Shown: piece by piece, positions 45,849 to 54,775 of the stretch
Position numbering within the stretch: the stretch's first letter is position 1
How the letters are laid out: the number at the start of each line of letters is the position of its first letter
Assembly (NCBI GenBank): GCA_958451615.1
Contig: CAUDQR010000001.1
Span: 62,001-126,000 of the forward strand
Source of the DNA: an uncultured Collinsella sp.
GTDB taxonomy: Bacteria > Actinomycetota > Coriobacteriia > Coriobacteriales > Coriobacteriaceae
Reading direction: 5' to 3'
DNA length: 64,000 nt
Notes under the pieces: generated by a model
Told to the model about the DNA's origin: nothing
The model's input: the letters and a program-made list of their open reading frames with translations, nothing else
Databases searched by the model: none
Made by a program: the position numbers and the translations under genes

Positions 45849-46814
45849 CTACCTCCCCAGCGTCTTGCGCACGTCGGCGAGCACGTCGGCGATGTCGGCG
45901 CGAACGGCGAGCCCCCGATCCTCGATCGCGCGGGGGAGAAACTGCGTCTTGTTGTTTACGGCGATGTAGCTGGCCTGCGGTAACTGCGCCGTGAGGGCCC
46001 AGAACGGCTCCTGGATAAACGCGGGCGTCATGCGGCCCACACCCAGCTCGAGGAAGAGGATCCTCTGCCGTGCGTGCGCGTCGAGCCAGTCGGACACCTT
46101 GCGGTACTGCTCCTCGTAGAGTTCGCCCTGCAGGAAGTTGCCGTAGCCGCGAACCCAGGGGAACGCCTCTGCCCCGCAGTGCGGGCAGCGCGGCACGAGC
46201 TCTGTCGGAACCTCCAGACCGTCTCCCATGGCCTCTACCATGTGGGAGACCGGCTCGACCGCGTTCCACACCTCGTCGGTGCAACAGTGGGAGCACTGAA
46301 AGAAGCGGTGGTCGCCTTGGATCTCTGCCACTTTCTCCCAGGGATAGAGCTTCACAAACTGCGTGTCCTGGTTGGTGGTGAGCACGAAGAAATCCTTCTC
46401 GGCGATAATGGTGTCGAGGTCCCTGTAGGGCTTGCGCAGCGGGGCGTTGAGCGTGGTGTCGAGGAAGGTGGCGAGGTATCCCCAGCGCGCCTCGGCGGTG
46501 GGCCAGCGGTAGAACGACCCCTCGAAAGCGCCCTTGAAACCGTAGCGCTCGGCGAATTTGCCGAAATGCCTGCGATAGGTTGCGTTGTCCTCGTAATAGA
46601 AGTCGCCGCCGCCCGCCGCGGAGAGCCCAGAGGCCCCGCCCACCAGCACGCAATCGGCTTCCTCGATCATGCGGGCGAAGTCCCTGATTTGCTGGTCGTA
46701 GGGCTCGGGCTCGCGGTCACTCAGCTCATAGGGCGTGCCGCCGCTGCGGTAGGCGGCCTGAAGGGAAAACGATTGGTTGGTGAGCTCGATAACGAGCTGC
46801 TCGTACAGGGTCAC
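45849..46814 (-). CDS. SirTM-class sirtuin, gene A (intact)
   Basis: 321 residues starting at GTG with AGAAGG eight bases upstream; the truncated left copy starts at ATG at the same place. NAD loop VGGASGLSAAGGGDF (about 58-72), TTNQD (N148, D150), Gln 166 in EIQGD, zinc cysteines 174, 177, 210 and 213, and FLELGVGRMTPAFIQEPFW place it in the SirTM class. A 50-residue N-terminal extension with YELSDREPEPYD precedes the sirtuin core. First gene of the A-B-C operon, divergent from a TetR gene. Confidence 0.85.
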   Translation of the reverse strand: MTLYEQLVIELTNQSFSLQAAYRSGGTPYELSDREPEPYDQQIRDFARMIEEADCVLVGGASGLSAAGGGDFYYEDNATYRRHFGKFAERYGFKGAFEGSFYRWPTAEARWGYLATFLDTTLNAPLRKPYRDLDTIIAEKDFFVLTTNQDTQFVKLYPWEKVAEIQGDHRFFQCSHCCTDEVWNAVEPVSHMVEAMGDGLEVPTELVPRCPHCGAEAFPWVRGYGNFLQGELYEEQYRKVSDWLDAHARQRILFLELGVGRMTPAFIQEPFWALTAQLPQASYIAVNNKTQFLPRAIEDRGLAVRADIADVLADVRKTLGR

Positions 46815-46957
46815 TGGATACCTTCTTTCAGCTATTATAAACAGGTGTCTATAAAAAGTATCCATGTCGATTTGCTTAAGAGCAATGAACAGCTTCGGCC
46901 TGCTGTCGATAAACGAGCGTTTGCCGGGCATTGTCGAGCGTTGCAATTGGAGGGGTA
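46815..46957. promoter_or_regulatory. Divergent promoter region of tetR (right) and the sirtuin operon
   Basis: This segment and 43524-43666 share the core AACAGGTGTCTATAAA, then AGTATCC, and CTGTCGATAAACGA nearer the tetR start. A TATAAT box on the minus strand lies 19-25 bases before gene A. The conserved core is the likely TetR operator. Confidence 0.5.
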
Positions 46958-47509
46958 ATGGAAGCGGGGAAGATCGATCGTCGCCGACGCTATACACTCT
47001 CGGTCATACGGGAGGCGTTCTTCGCGCTGCTGGCCGAGGTCGGCTTCGCGAAGATGACGGTAGCGGATATCTGCCGCCGCGCCGATATCAACCGTGGCAC
47101 GTTCTATCTGCACTACGAGGACAAGTTCGCCCTGCTCGACGCGCTTATCGACGAGGCCTTGGCGGCGGTGCCGCCGCTCGAGGGAACGGAGGCGGGTGCC
47201 CTCTGCCAGCGTCCGCCGGCAAACGATGACTATTATCTGCTCTACTCGGATGACGACGCGTACGCCCGGGTGGCACAGCGCGTCGTCGAGCGCGGCGCCG
47301 AGCAGATGGTTCCCTCGATCATGGAGGAGACTGGGCTTTCGCGCGAGGACGCCTATCTGCTCTTCGTCCACAACGTCCAGGGAAATCTCGCGGTCAACCG
47401 CCTGCTCGGTTGGAGGCGAGGGCCCGAGTTTGCCCACGCTCAGGAGCTGCTCAGCGCCTATTCCGAAGGGGGCATGCGGGCGGTATCGGCTCGTCACGAT
47501 CCCCTGTAG
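46958..47509 (+). CDS. TetR-family regulator (right copy)
   Basis: 183 residues from MEAGKIDRRRRYTLSVIRE with GGAGGGG before the ATG. HTH FAKMTVADICRRADINRGTF; helical ligand domain as in the left copy, with the same MVPSIMEETGLSRED and NVQGNLAVNRLLGWRRG blocks. Divergent from sirtuin gene A. It probably represses the three-sirtuin operon; ligand unknown. The presence of two near copies 3.3 kb apart reflects duplication of the whole locus. Confidence 0.88.
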   Translation: MEAGKIDRRRRYTLSVIREAFFALLAEVGFAKMTVADICRRADINRGTFYLHYEDKFALLDALIDEALAAVPPLEGTEAGALCQRPPANDDYYLLYSDDDAYARVAQRVVERGAEQMVPSIMEETGLSREDAYLLFVHNVQGNLAVNRLLGWRRGPEFAHAQELLSAYSEGGMRAVSARHDPL

Positions 47510-47716
47510 TTGATTTTGACCGCAGGCCATTTCAGGCAGGCGACGTTGCTATGGCCCCTCTTTGGTTTTCGATGTTGTATGAGGCAATCGCAATCGTTTT
47601 GAGCTTCTTTAGGGAACTTGAACAAGAGATATGGTCTGCTGGCGATTGATTAACTCCATTCGTTTTGGTTACAAAAAACATGCCGCGCGCCTGCAGCATG
47701 AAGGAGAGGGAATCCT

Positions 47717-48247
47717 ATGAAAATCGTTGTATTGAGCGGCAGCCCGCGTAAGGGCGCCAATACCGATACCATGGTCGAGGCGTTTGCCGAGACCGCGCGT
47801 GAGGGCGGCAATACGGTCGAGGTCGTCCGCGTTGCCAGCAAGAAGATCGCCGGCTGCTTGGGATGCCAGTACTGCTTCGCCCATGAGGGCGTCTGCGTGC
47901 AGAAGGATGACATGGCCAACGTGATTGAGTCGCTGAAAGACGCCGACATGGTCGTCTTCGCTTCGCCTATCTACTGGTTTGATATCACCGCACAGGAGAA
48001 GGCTGTCATCGACCGCCTGTACGCCTTCGGTGCTACGGGCTTCCCGTTCACCAAGACGGCCCTTTTACTCGATAGCCACAGCGAGGGCGTCTATGATGCG
48101 GCGATCGCCATGTACAAGTCAACCTGTGCGTACTGCAAGTGGGAGGACCAGGGCATTGTCACCATCAGCGGTATGACCGAGCGCGACAGCATGGTATCGT
48201 CGCCCAAGCTGGAAAAGGTGCGAGAGCTCGCTCGCAAGCTCGCCTAA
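47717..48247 (+). CDS. NAD(P)H-dependent FMN reductase / flavodoxin-like protein
   Basis: 176 residues with GGAGAGGG before the ATG. The FMN loop is LSGSPRKGANTDTMVEAF (residues 6-23), followed by the iron-sulfur-flavoprotein-like GCLGCQYCFAHEGVCVQKDD and FASPIYWFDITAQEKAVIDR. It is related to the reductase at 39467, which lies at the other end of the duplicated region. Flavin reductases often accompany SirTM operons elsewhere. The 207-nt upstream gap holds no other gene. Confidence 0.85.
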   Translation: MKIVVLSGSPRKGANTDTMVEAFAETAREGGNTVEVVRVASKKIAGCLGCQYCFAHEGVCVQKDDMANVIESLKDADMVVFASPIYWFDITAQEKAVIDRLYAFGATGFPFTKTALLLDSHSEGVYDAAIAMYKSTCAYCKWEDQGIVTISGMTERDSMVSSPKLEKVRELARKLA

Positions 48248-48427
48248 GGACAAGAAGAACGCATGGCAATCAGCGTTGGTGGAAATGCTTGCTATCCTTA
48301 CCAAGAGATAGGGGTGTATTCCCTCAAGTGCCGTATAGAACAATTTTTAAACGCAGAAAAATAACTGAAAACAAATTAATCCGCGTTAAAATAATGTCAA
48401 ACAGAAGTTCATGAGGGAAGGTTGCGT

Positions 48428-49717
48428 ATGCGTCGCAAGGCAGACGAGCTCCTTAGGGAATGGCGAGACAGGGCTGATAGAAAACCTTTGCTGGTCAAAG
48501 GCGTGCGCCAGTGTGGCAAGACCTATCTGCTCAGAACGTACGCCCAGGATCTTTTCGAATCGGTTGTCTACGTTAATCTTGAGAACGACCGGTCGGCGCG
48601 AGCGGATTTTTCGGGCGGTCTTGACCCTCATTCGATTGTGCGCGCGATCGAGGCTCGTACGGGACAGCGTATCGTGCCTGGCAAAACCTTACTGTTCATT
48701 GACGAGATCCAGGCATGCGAGGAAGCGCTCACTTCCCTTAAATACTTTTGCGAAGATGCTCCCGAGTATTACGTTGCGGCTGCTGGGTCGCTTCTTGGGG
48801 TTGCCATTAACCATCAGTCGTATTCGTTCCCCGTCGGAAAGACCGACTTGATCGAGATGACTCCACTCGATTTCGAGGAGTTTCTCTGGGCGATGGGGCA
48901 CGATCAGCTGGTCGACGAGATACGCTCGTCATTCGAGTTAATGGGTCCTCTTGCGCCAAGCCTTCATGAAAAGGCGCTTGGGCTCTATCGGCAGTATCTT
49001 GTTGTTGGCGGAATGCCCGAGGCGGTCCAAACGTACATCGATGATCAGTCAATCATTGATGTGGCCGAAAAGCATCGGATTATTCTCGACGGATACTCCG
49101 CCGACACTAATAAATATGCTGATGAGCGCTTGAGCGCAAAGACGCGTGCGTGCTTCGATTCCATTCCACAGCAGCTTGCCAAAGAGAATCGCAAATTTCA
49201 ATACAAGGTAGTGCGAGCGGGGGGCAATGCGTCTCTCTTTGGAGATGCTCTCGACTGGCTTGTATTGTCGGGTACGGTGGCGCGCTGCAGCCTAGTCGGG
49301 CAGATCGAAAGCCCTTTAGAGGCCTTCGTTAACCCTTCTGCTTTTAAAATCTATCAGGCGGATACAGGGCTGCTCGTCTCCAAGGCCGGTGCTCAACGCG
49401 CCGATATTCTTGCCGGCATCGGCGGCACATTCATGGGTGCACTTACCGAAAACTACGTCGCCCAACAGCTTTCAGCCATGGGCTATCCGCTGCATTATTG
49501 GGCGCGAGATAATCGTACGGAAATCGACTTTGTAGTAGAGAAGCAGGGATGCTTGTCTGCGATTGAAGTCAAGGCGGGAGAGAACACAAGATCTCGAAGC
49601 CTGTCCTCACTTAAAAAGACCCATCCGGGCGTACGCCTTATCAGGCTATCGACTAAGCCCTTTGGAATGAATGATGGGCTTATGTCTGTACCACTTTATG
49701 CGGCATTTTGTCTATAG
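48428..49717 (+). CDS. AAA ATPase with DUF4143 domain
   Basis: 429 residues. Walker A GVRQCGKT (25-32), Walker B LLFIDEIQ (near 93), a sensor-like AAAGSLLG, then a C-terminal DUF4143 region with the nuclease-like TEIDFVVEKQGCLSAIEVKAGE at about 370-395. The family (AAA_14/DUF4143) is widespread, often in many copies, in gut anaerobes. Its role is not established; the PD-(D/E)xK-like C-terminus suggests DNA contact. Stands alone, 180 nt from the FMN reductase, with no gene in that gap. Confidence 0.85.
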   Translation: MRRKADELLREWRDRADRKPLLVKGVRQCGKTYLLRTYAQDLFESVVYVNLENDRSARADFSGGLDPHSIVRAIEARTGQRIVPGKTLLFIDEIQACEEALTSLKYFCEDAPEYYVAAAGSLLGVAINHQSYSFPVGKTDLIEMTPLDFEEFLWAMGHDQLVDEIRSSFELMGPLAPSLHEKALGLYRQYLVVGGMPEAVQTYIDDQSIIDVAEKHRIILDGYSADTNKYADERLSAKTRACFDSIPQQLAKENRKFQYKVVRAGGNASLFGDALDWLVLSGTVARCSLVGQIESPLEAFVNPSAFKIYQADTGLLVSKAGAQRADILAGIGGTFMGALTENYVAQQLSAMGYPLHYWARDNRTEIDFVVEKQGCLSAIEVKAGENTRSRSLSSLKKTHPGVRLIRLSTKPFGMNDGLMSVPLYAAFCL

Positions 49718-49739
49718 GGATGATGCTGGTGTAATGCAT

Positions 49740-49782
49740 GGGGCCCAGGGCGCAGCGTTTACTGCGCTCCGGGCCCCGCTGC
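49740..49782. terminator. Hairpin between the AAA ATPase and topoisomerase A genes
   Basis: GGGGCCC / GGGCCCC and GCGCAG / CTGCGC stems around the loop CGTTTA. It lies between converging genes. The T-run is short (GCTTTG on the + strand). Confidence 0.5.
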
Positions 49783-49816
49783 TTTGTACAACCATGACGG
49801 TTTGGTCGCCGTTGTT

Positions 49817-52057
49817 TTAGTCAAACAGGCTCGGCATGTCGTTTTCCTTCATGAGGGCACCGGCGGAAGGTAGGCTCTGCGCGGTGAACTTTTCGGCCGA
49901 GACGCCGGCGCCAAGAATCTCCTCGGTCGTGCCGACGGTGGTGACCGAGCGGCCCTTCTTGGCCGTAAAGGCCTGGACGCCCTGCGTGTTGGTGGTCGTC
50001 TTGGTCTTGAGCAGCGACGTGTTGAAGTTCATCAGGCGGTAGTCGCTCGAGACCAGCGCGAGGTCGCGGTCCTCCTTGAGCACCTGGGCATACAGCAGCT
50101 TGCTGCCACCATAGATGGCGTTTTTGAGGCGCTTGCGGTTGGTCTTGGTAACGTATCCGGCAAGCGCGACACGCACCACGCGGCCGTTCTCAAAGACGAA
50201 CAGCACGTCGGCCTTGTAGTCCTCGGGGTCGATGACCCAGATGACGTTCTCGTCGGGTTCCATCTCAAGATCGGTCGGCAGGTACGAGCCCAGCTGTGCC
50301 GACTTGGTGTCCTCAAACGCCGTGACCTTGCACTTGTACACCTGGCTCTTGTTGGTAAAGACCAGCAGCTCGTGGGTGTTGGAGGACGGGAACTCGATAA
50401 AGGGTTTGTCGCCGTCCTTGTACTTGAGCGTGGTCGCCTTCTTGAGCACGCGGTCCGTCATCTTCTTGAGGTAGCCATCGCGCGAGAGCATGATGGTGAC
50501 CGGGTACTCCTCGACCTCGGGCTCCAGGCTCACCTCGATAACCTCATGGGGCTCGATCCTGCCCGTGCGGCGCGGCATCACGTACTTCTTGTTGACCGCT
50601 GCCAGCTCGTCGCTGATGACTTTCTTGATGTTCTCCTCGCTGGAGAGGATCTCCTCAAGCTCGGCAATCTCGCCCTCAAGCTTGGCAATGTCCTTGGTGC
50701 GGTTGAGGATGTACTCCTCGTTGATGTTGCGGAGCTTGAGCTCGGCAACAAACTCGGCCTGGGTCTCGTCGATGTCGAAACCCTTCATAAGGTTGGGCAC
50801 GACCTCGGCCTCGAGCTTGGTGCCGCGGATGATGGCGATCGCCTTGTCGATGTCGAGCAGAATTGCCTCGAGGCCGTGCAGCAGGTGCAGACGCTCGGAC
50901 TTTTTGCCCAGGTCAAAGTTAATGCGGCGACGCGTGGACTCAATACGCCACTTGACCCACTCGTGCAGGATCTGGCGCACACCCATAACGCGAGGGTAAC
51001 CATCGACCAGCACATTGAAGTTGCACGAGAACGAATCCTGCAGCGTGGTCGAGCGATAGAGCTTGGCCATGAGCTTGTCGGGGTCGACGCCGCGCTTAAG
51101 ATCGATGGCGATACGCAGGCCCGAAAGGTCGGTCTCGTCACGGATGTCGGCGATCTCTTTGACCTTGCCCTCCTTGGAGAGCTTGACGATGCGCTCGATG
51201 ATGACATCGGTTTTGGTGGTGTAGGGGATCTCGTAGACCTCGATGATGCGCTCTTCGGGAATCCAGCGCCAGCGGGAGCGGATCTGGAAGCTGCCAAGGC
51301 CGGTCTCGATTATCTTTTCCATCTCCTCGCGGCGGTAGATAATTTCGCCGCCGGTCGAGAAGTCGGGCATGGGCATGTACTCGAGCAGGTCGCAGTCGGG
51401 ATCCTGCAGGTAGTGCATCGTGGCGGTGCAGACCTCGTTGAGGTTGAAACCGCAGATGTCGGACGCCATGGCGACGCCGATGCCCTTATTGGCCGAGACA
51501 AGGATGTTGGGGAACGTGGTGGGCAGCAGGCGCGGCTCCTTCATGGCGCCGTCGTAGCTGTCGACGAAGTCGACCGGGTCCTTGTCGATGTCCTTGAAGA
51601 TCTCGGCGCTAATGGGGGAGAGCTTTGCCTCGGTATAGCGCGAGGCGGCGTAGCTCAGGTCGCCCGAATAGTACTTGCCAAAGTTGCCCTTCGACTCCAC
51701 GAAGGGGGCGAGCAACGCCTCGTTGCCGGTGGCCAGGCGCACCATCGTCTCGTAGATCGCGGCGTCGCCGTGCGGGTTGAGCTTCATGGTCTGGCCCACG
51801 ATGTTGGCGCTCTTCTGGCGCTCGCCCTTGAGCAGACCCATCTTGTACATGGTGTAGAGCAGCTTGCGGTGCGAGGGCTTAAAGCCGTCAATCTCGGGGA
51901 ACGCACGCGAGACGTTGACGCTCATAGCGTAGGGCATGTAGTTGACCTCGAGCGTCTGCGTGATCGGCTGATCGGTGACCTCGGAGTGCAGGCCGATGAC
52001 GTTCTCGGCGTTGACCTGCTTTTTCTTGGGCTGGTTCTTCGTCTTCTTCTTTGCCAC
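49817..52057 (-). CDS. Type IIA topoisomerase subunit A (ParC/GyrA-like)
   Basis: 746 residues. The N-terminal Lys-rich tail is followed by the winged-helix breakage domain with catalytic Tyr 141 in AASRYTEAKLSP, a tower and coiled coil (about 420-480), and a beta-pinwheel-like C-terminal region. The GyrA box is not seen in the C-terminal half, favouring a decatenase (topo IV-like) over a supercoiling gyrase. With the B subunit 45 nt upstream it forms an ATP-driven DNA strand passer. The genome's ordinary gyrase is not in this window. Confidence 0.88.
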   Translation of the reverse strand: MAKKKTKNQPKKKQVNAENVIGLHSEVTDQPITQTLEVNYMPYAMSVNVSRAFPEIDGFKPSHRKLLYTMYKMGLLKGERQKSANIVGQTMKLNPHGDAAIYETMVRLATGNEALLAPFVESKGNFGKYYSGDLSYAASRYTEAKLSPISAEIFKDIDKDPVDFVDSYDGAMKEPRLLPTTFPNILVSANKGIGVAMASDICGFNLNEVCTATMHYLQDPDCDLLEYMPMPDFSTGGEIIYRREEMEKIIETGLGSFQIRSRWRWIPEERIIEVYEIPYTTKTDVIIERIVKLSKEGKVKEIADIRDETDLSGLRIAIDLKRGVDPDKLMAKLYRSTTLQDSFSCNFNVLVDGYPRVMGVRQILHEWVKWRIESTRRRINFDLGKKSERLHLLHGLEAILLDIDKAIAIIRGTKLEAEVVPNLMKGFDIDETQAEFVAELKLRNINEEYILNRTKDIAKLEGEIAELEEILSSEENIKKVISDELAAVNKKYVMPRRTGRIEPHEVIEVSLEPEVEEYPVTIMLSRDGYLKKMTDRVLKKATTLKYKDGDKPFIEFPSSNTHELLVFTNKSQVYKCKVTAFEDTKSAQLGSYLPTDLEMEPDENVIWVIDPEDYKADVLFVFENGRVVRVALAGYVTKTNRKRLKNAIYGGSKLLYAQVLKEDRDLALVSSDYRLMNFNTSLLKTKTTTNTQGVQAFTAKKGRSVTTVGTTEEILGAGVSAEKFTAQSLPSAGALMKENDMPSLFD

Positions 52058-52102
52058 GATTTCCTCTTGAACTTCTTATGGGCCGTCGTTATCGATTTGC
52101 TG

Positions 52103-54100
52103 CTACTGCAGGTCCAGCTGGTCCAGGTATTCCTTGCCGTGCTCGGAGATGTGACGCTTGCGGCCCGTCTCGTCGTTGCCCAGCAACAGGTTGAACATGG
52201 TCTCCATCTTGGTGACGTCCTCGGGTTCTACCTTGATCAGGCGGCGCGTCTCGGGGTTCATGGTGGTGAGCCACATCATGTCCGGATCGTTCTCACCAAG
52301 ACCCTTGGAGCGGTTGATGGAGCACTTCTGGTCGCCAATCTCCTTGAGGATCCCGTTCTTCTCGAGCTCGGTGTAGGCAAAGTAGGTCTTCTCTTTGCAG
52401 TTAATCTCGTAGAGCGGCGACTCGGCGATATAGACGTAGCCCTCGTCGATAAGCGTGGGCACCAGGCGATAGAGCATGGTGAGCACAAGCGTGCGGATGT
52501 GATAACCGTCGACGTCGGCGTCCGTACAGATGATGACCTTGTTCCAGTTGAGGTTGTCCAGGTCGAAGGCACCGAGGTTCTTGATGCGCTTGTCCTTGAT
52601 CTCTACGCCGCAGCCCAGCACGCGCATGAGGTCCATGATGATGTCGGACTTAAAGATGCGCGGATAATCTTCCTTTAGGCAGTTGAGGATCTTGCCGCGG
52701 ACGGGCATGACACCCTGGAACTCGGCATCGCGCGACGTGCGAATGGCGCCTGCTGCCGAGTCGCCCTCTACGATGTAGATCTCGCGGCGGCTCTTGTCCT
52801 TGGAGCGGCAATCGATGAACTTTTGCACGCGGTTGGCCATGTCGGTCTTCTGTTGCAGATTGGTCTTGATGCTCTGGCGCGTCTTCTCGGCGTTCTCGCG
52901 CGAGCGCTTGTTGATGAGCACCTGCTCCATGATCTTGTTGGCGGCGTCTTTGTTCTCGATCAGATAGGTCGAGAGGCGCTCCTTAAAGAATGCCGTCATC
53001 GCCTGCTGGATAAAGCGGTTATTGATGGCCTTCTTAGTCTGGTTTTCGTAGGACGTCTGGGTGGAGAAGCAGTTGGTCACCAGCACCAGACAGTCCTGGA
53101 CGTCCTGCCACTTAATGCCGCTCTCGTTTTTGTTGTACTTGCCCTGTTGCTTGATGTAGGCATCGATGGCGCTGGTCAGAGCACTACGGGCGGCCTTTTC
53201 GGGCGAACCGCCGTTCTCGAGCCATGATGAGTTGTGGTAGTACTCCTGCATCATGAAGGTGCGCGAGAAGCACATGCACGCGGTAATCTTGACGTTGTAG
53301 TCGGGCAGGTCCTCGCGGTCGCGACCGCGGCGGTCGGCCTCGATAAAGAAGGGCTCGGTGAGGTAGTCGGCACCGACCTTCTCGAGCACGTAGTCCTCGA
53401 TGCCCTTGGGATAGCAAAAATCCTCTTCGGTAAATTCGCCATCGTCGCCCTCAATGCATAGGCGGAAGGTCACGTTGGCATTGACCACGGCCTGGCGGCG
53501 CATGGTCTCGCGATACCAATCGTGGGGGATGCTGATGGAGGTAAAGACCTCAAGATCGGGGCGCCACTTGATGGTGGTGCCGGTGCGGTCCTCGTCGCTG
53601 GGCTCAATCTCGAGCGCCTTCTTCTTGGCGCCGACGACCTTGCCCTTCTTAAAGTGTAAGGAGTACTTGTTACCGTCACGCCAGACGGTGACGTCCATGT
53701 ACTCGGAGGCGTACTGGGTCGCGCAGGAGCCCAGGCCGTTGGTGCCGAGCGAGAAGTCGTAGTCGCCGCCCTGGTTGTTGTTATACTTGCCGCCGGCGTA
53801 GAGCTCGCAAAAGACGAGCTCCCAGTTAAAGCGCTTCTCGGAGGGGTTCCAGTCGAGCGGGCAGCCACGGCCGTTGTCCTCTACCTGAATGGAGCCATCG
53901 CGAAAGGCGGTAAGGGTGATGAGCTTGCCGTAGCCCTGGCGCGCCTCGTCAACGGCGTTGGACAGGATTTCGAAGGCGGCATGCGCGCAACCGTCGAGTC
54001 CGTCCGAGCCAAAGATGACGGCGGGGCGTAGGCGTACGCGCTCCTCGTCCTTGAGCTGGCGGATACTGTCGTTACCATAGTTTGCGGTGTTTTTTGCCAT
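52103..54100 (-). CDS. Type IIA topoisomerase subunit B (ParE/GyrB-like)
   Basis: 665 residues from MAKNTANYGNDSIRQLK. GHKL ATPase motifs are ILSNAVDEA, VEDNGRG and SLGTNGLGS. The Toprim domain has EGDSAAGAI (EGDSAGGS in most GyrB/ParE) and DADVDGYH with its acidic metal ligands. The sequence between the ATPase and Toprim regions is longer and less conserved than in classic GyrB. It supplies the ATPase and metal site for the A subunit downstream. The ribosome site is weak. Divergence suggests a second, specialised topoisomerase. Confidence 0.88.
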   Translation of the reverse strand: MAKNTANYGNDSIRQLKDEERVRLRPAVIFGSDGLDGCAHAAFEILSNAVDEARQGYGKLITLTAFRDGSIQVEDNGRGCPLDWNPSEKRFNWELVFCELYAGGKYNNNQGGDYDFSLGTNGLGSCATQYASEYMDVTVWRDGNKYSLHFKKGKVVGAKKKALEIEPSDEDRTGTTIKWRPDLEVFTSISIPHDWYRETMRRQAVVNANVTFRLCIEGDDGEFTEEDFCYPKGIEDYVLEKVGADYLTEPFFIEADRRGRDREDLPDYNVKITACMCFSRTFMMQEYYHNSSWLENGGSPEKAARSALTSAIDAYIKQQGKYNKNESGIKWQDVQDCLVLVTNCFSTQTSYENQTKKAINNRFIQQAMTAFFKERLSTYLIENKDAANKIMEQVLINKRSRENAEKTRQSIKTNLQQKTDMANRVQKFIDCRSKDKSRREIYIVEGDSAAGAIRTSRDAEFQGVMPVRGKILNCLKEDYPRIFKSDIIMDLMRVLGCGVEIKDKRIKNLGAFDLDNLNWNKVIICTDADVDGYHIRTLVLTMLYRLVPTLIDEGYVYIAESPLYEINCKEKTYFAYTELEKNGILKEIGDQKCSINRSKGLGENDPDMMWLTTMNPETRRLIKVEPEDVTKMETMFNLLLGNDETGRKRHISEHGKEYLDQLDLQ

Positions 54101-54364
54101 ACTCGCTCTCTCGGTGCTCCCTTGCTGCGTTTTAGTCATATAGATAGTCAAGGTAGCATAGCCCAGCCCATAGGCGATTCCAACCAACACGAAATCCATC
54201 GAACAATCGTTCGAATTAACGGGTATAGTGTTTAGTGGTAGCGCGGCATTGTTAAACAAATTTGGATACAAACGAATTTTATTTAATAGGGACCTAGTTT
54301 TACTAAACAAAATCGAACGATTATGGGTGACACGATTCAGAAATTCGATGAGTTCGCGGATGCC

Positions 54365-54411
54365 CAGTCTTACCCGGACAAAACCGAGTCGGTTCTGTCC
54401 GGGTAAGACTG
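54365..54411. repeat. Near-perfect 47-bp inverted repeat
   Basis: CAGTCTTACCCGGACA pairs fully with TGTCCGGGTAAGACTG, with AACC / GGTT closing a 5-base loop. No T-run. It lies in the AT-rich 435-nt gap between the topoisomerase genes and an XRE gene. That gap also contains a separated 10-bp pair, AATCGTTCGA (54205) / TCGAACGATT (54313), and no gene. Confidence 0.7.
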
Positions 54412-54535
54412 AATGGCGAATCGAAACTGCTATATCCGTATACCGATGACAGATATAGTTGACATCAATTAGTCGATGCAATATATTTCTGGCATGTTGC
54501 AACGGATATTTGTCCAATATGACGAAAGGAACTTT

Positions 54536-54766
54536 ATGCCGGGCAAAAAGAACCTCCGCATGAAGGCGGCGCGCGCGGCGGCTGGCCTTTCGCAAGCCGA
54601 TTTAGCCCAAGCCGTGGGCGTTACGCGCCAGACCATCGGCCTTATCGAGGCGGGCGGCTACAACCCCACGCTCAACCTGTGCGTGGCAATCTGCAAAGCG
54701 CTGCGCGTTACGTTGAACGACTTGTTTTGGGACGACGAGACCAAAGCCGACCCCAACGCTCTTTAG
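54536..54766 (+). CDS. Small XRE-family regulator
   Basis: 76 residues from MPGKKNLRMKAARAAAGLSQ with AAAGGA before the ATG. Nearly all of it is a Cro/C1 helix-turn-helix (LSQADLAQAVGVTRQTIGLIEAGGYNPTL), ending NDLFWDD, the pattern of YgzD/SinR-like stand-alone regulators that precede a membrane protein gene. The next gene starts nine bases later on the same strand, so the two form an operon in which the XRE protein probably controls its partner. Confidence 0.85.
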   Translation: MPGKKNLRMKAARAAAGLSQADLAQAVGVTRQTIGLIEAGGYNPTLNLCVAICKALRVTLNDLFWDDETKADPNAL

Positions 54767-54775
54767 GAGTTCACT

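Noticed and set aside
50372..52678. Long open frame antisense to the topoisomerase genes
   Set aside because: Leu/Val/Asp-rich shadow translation of strongly conserved genes on the other strand.
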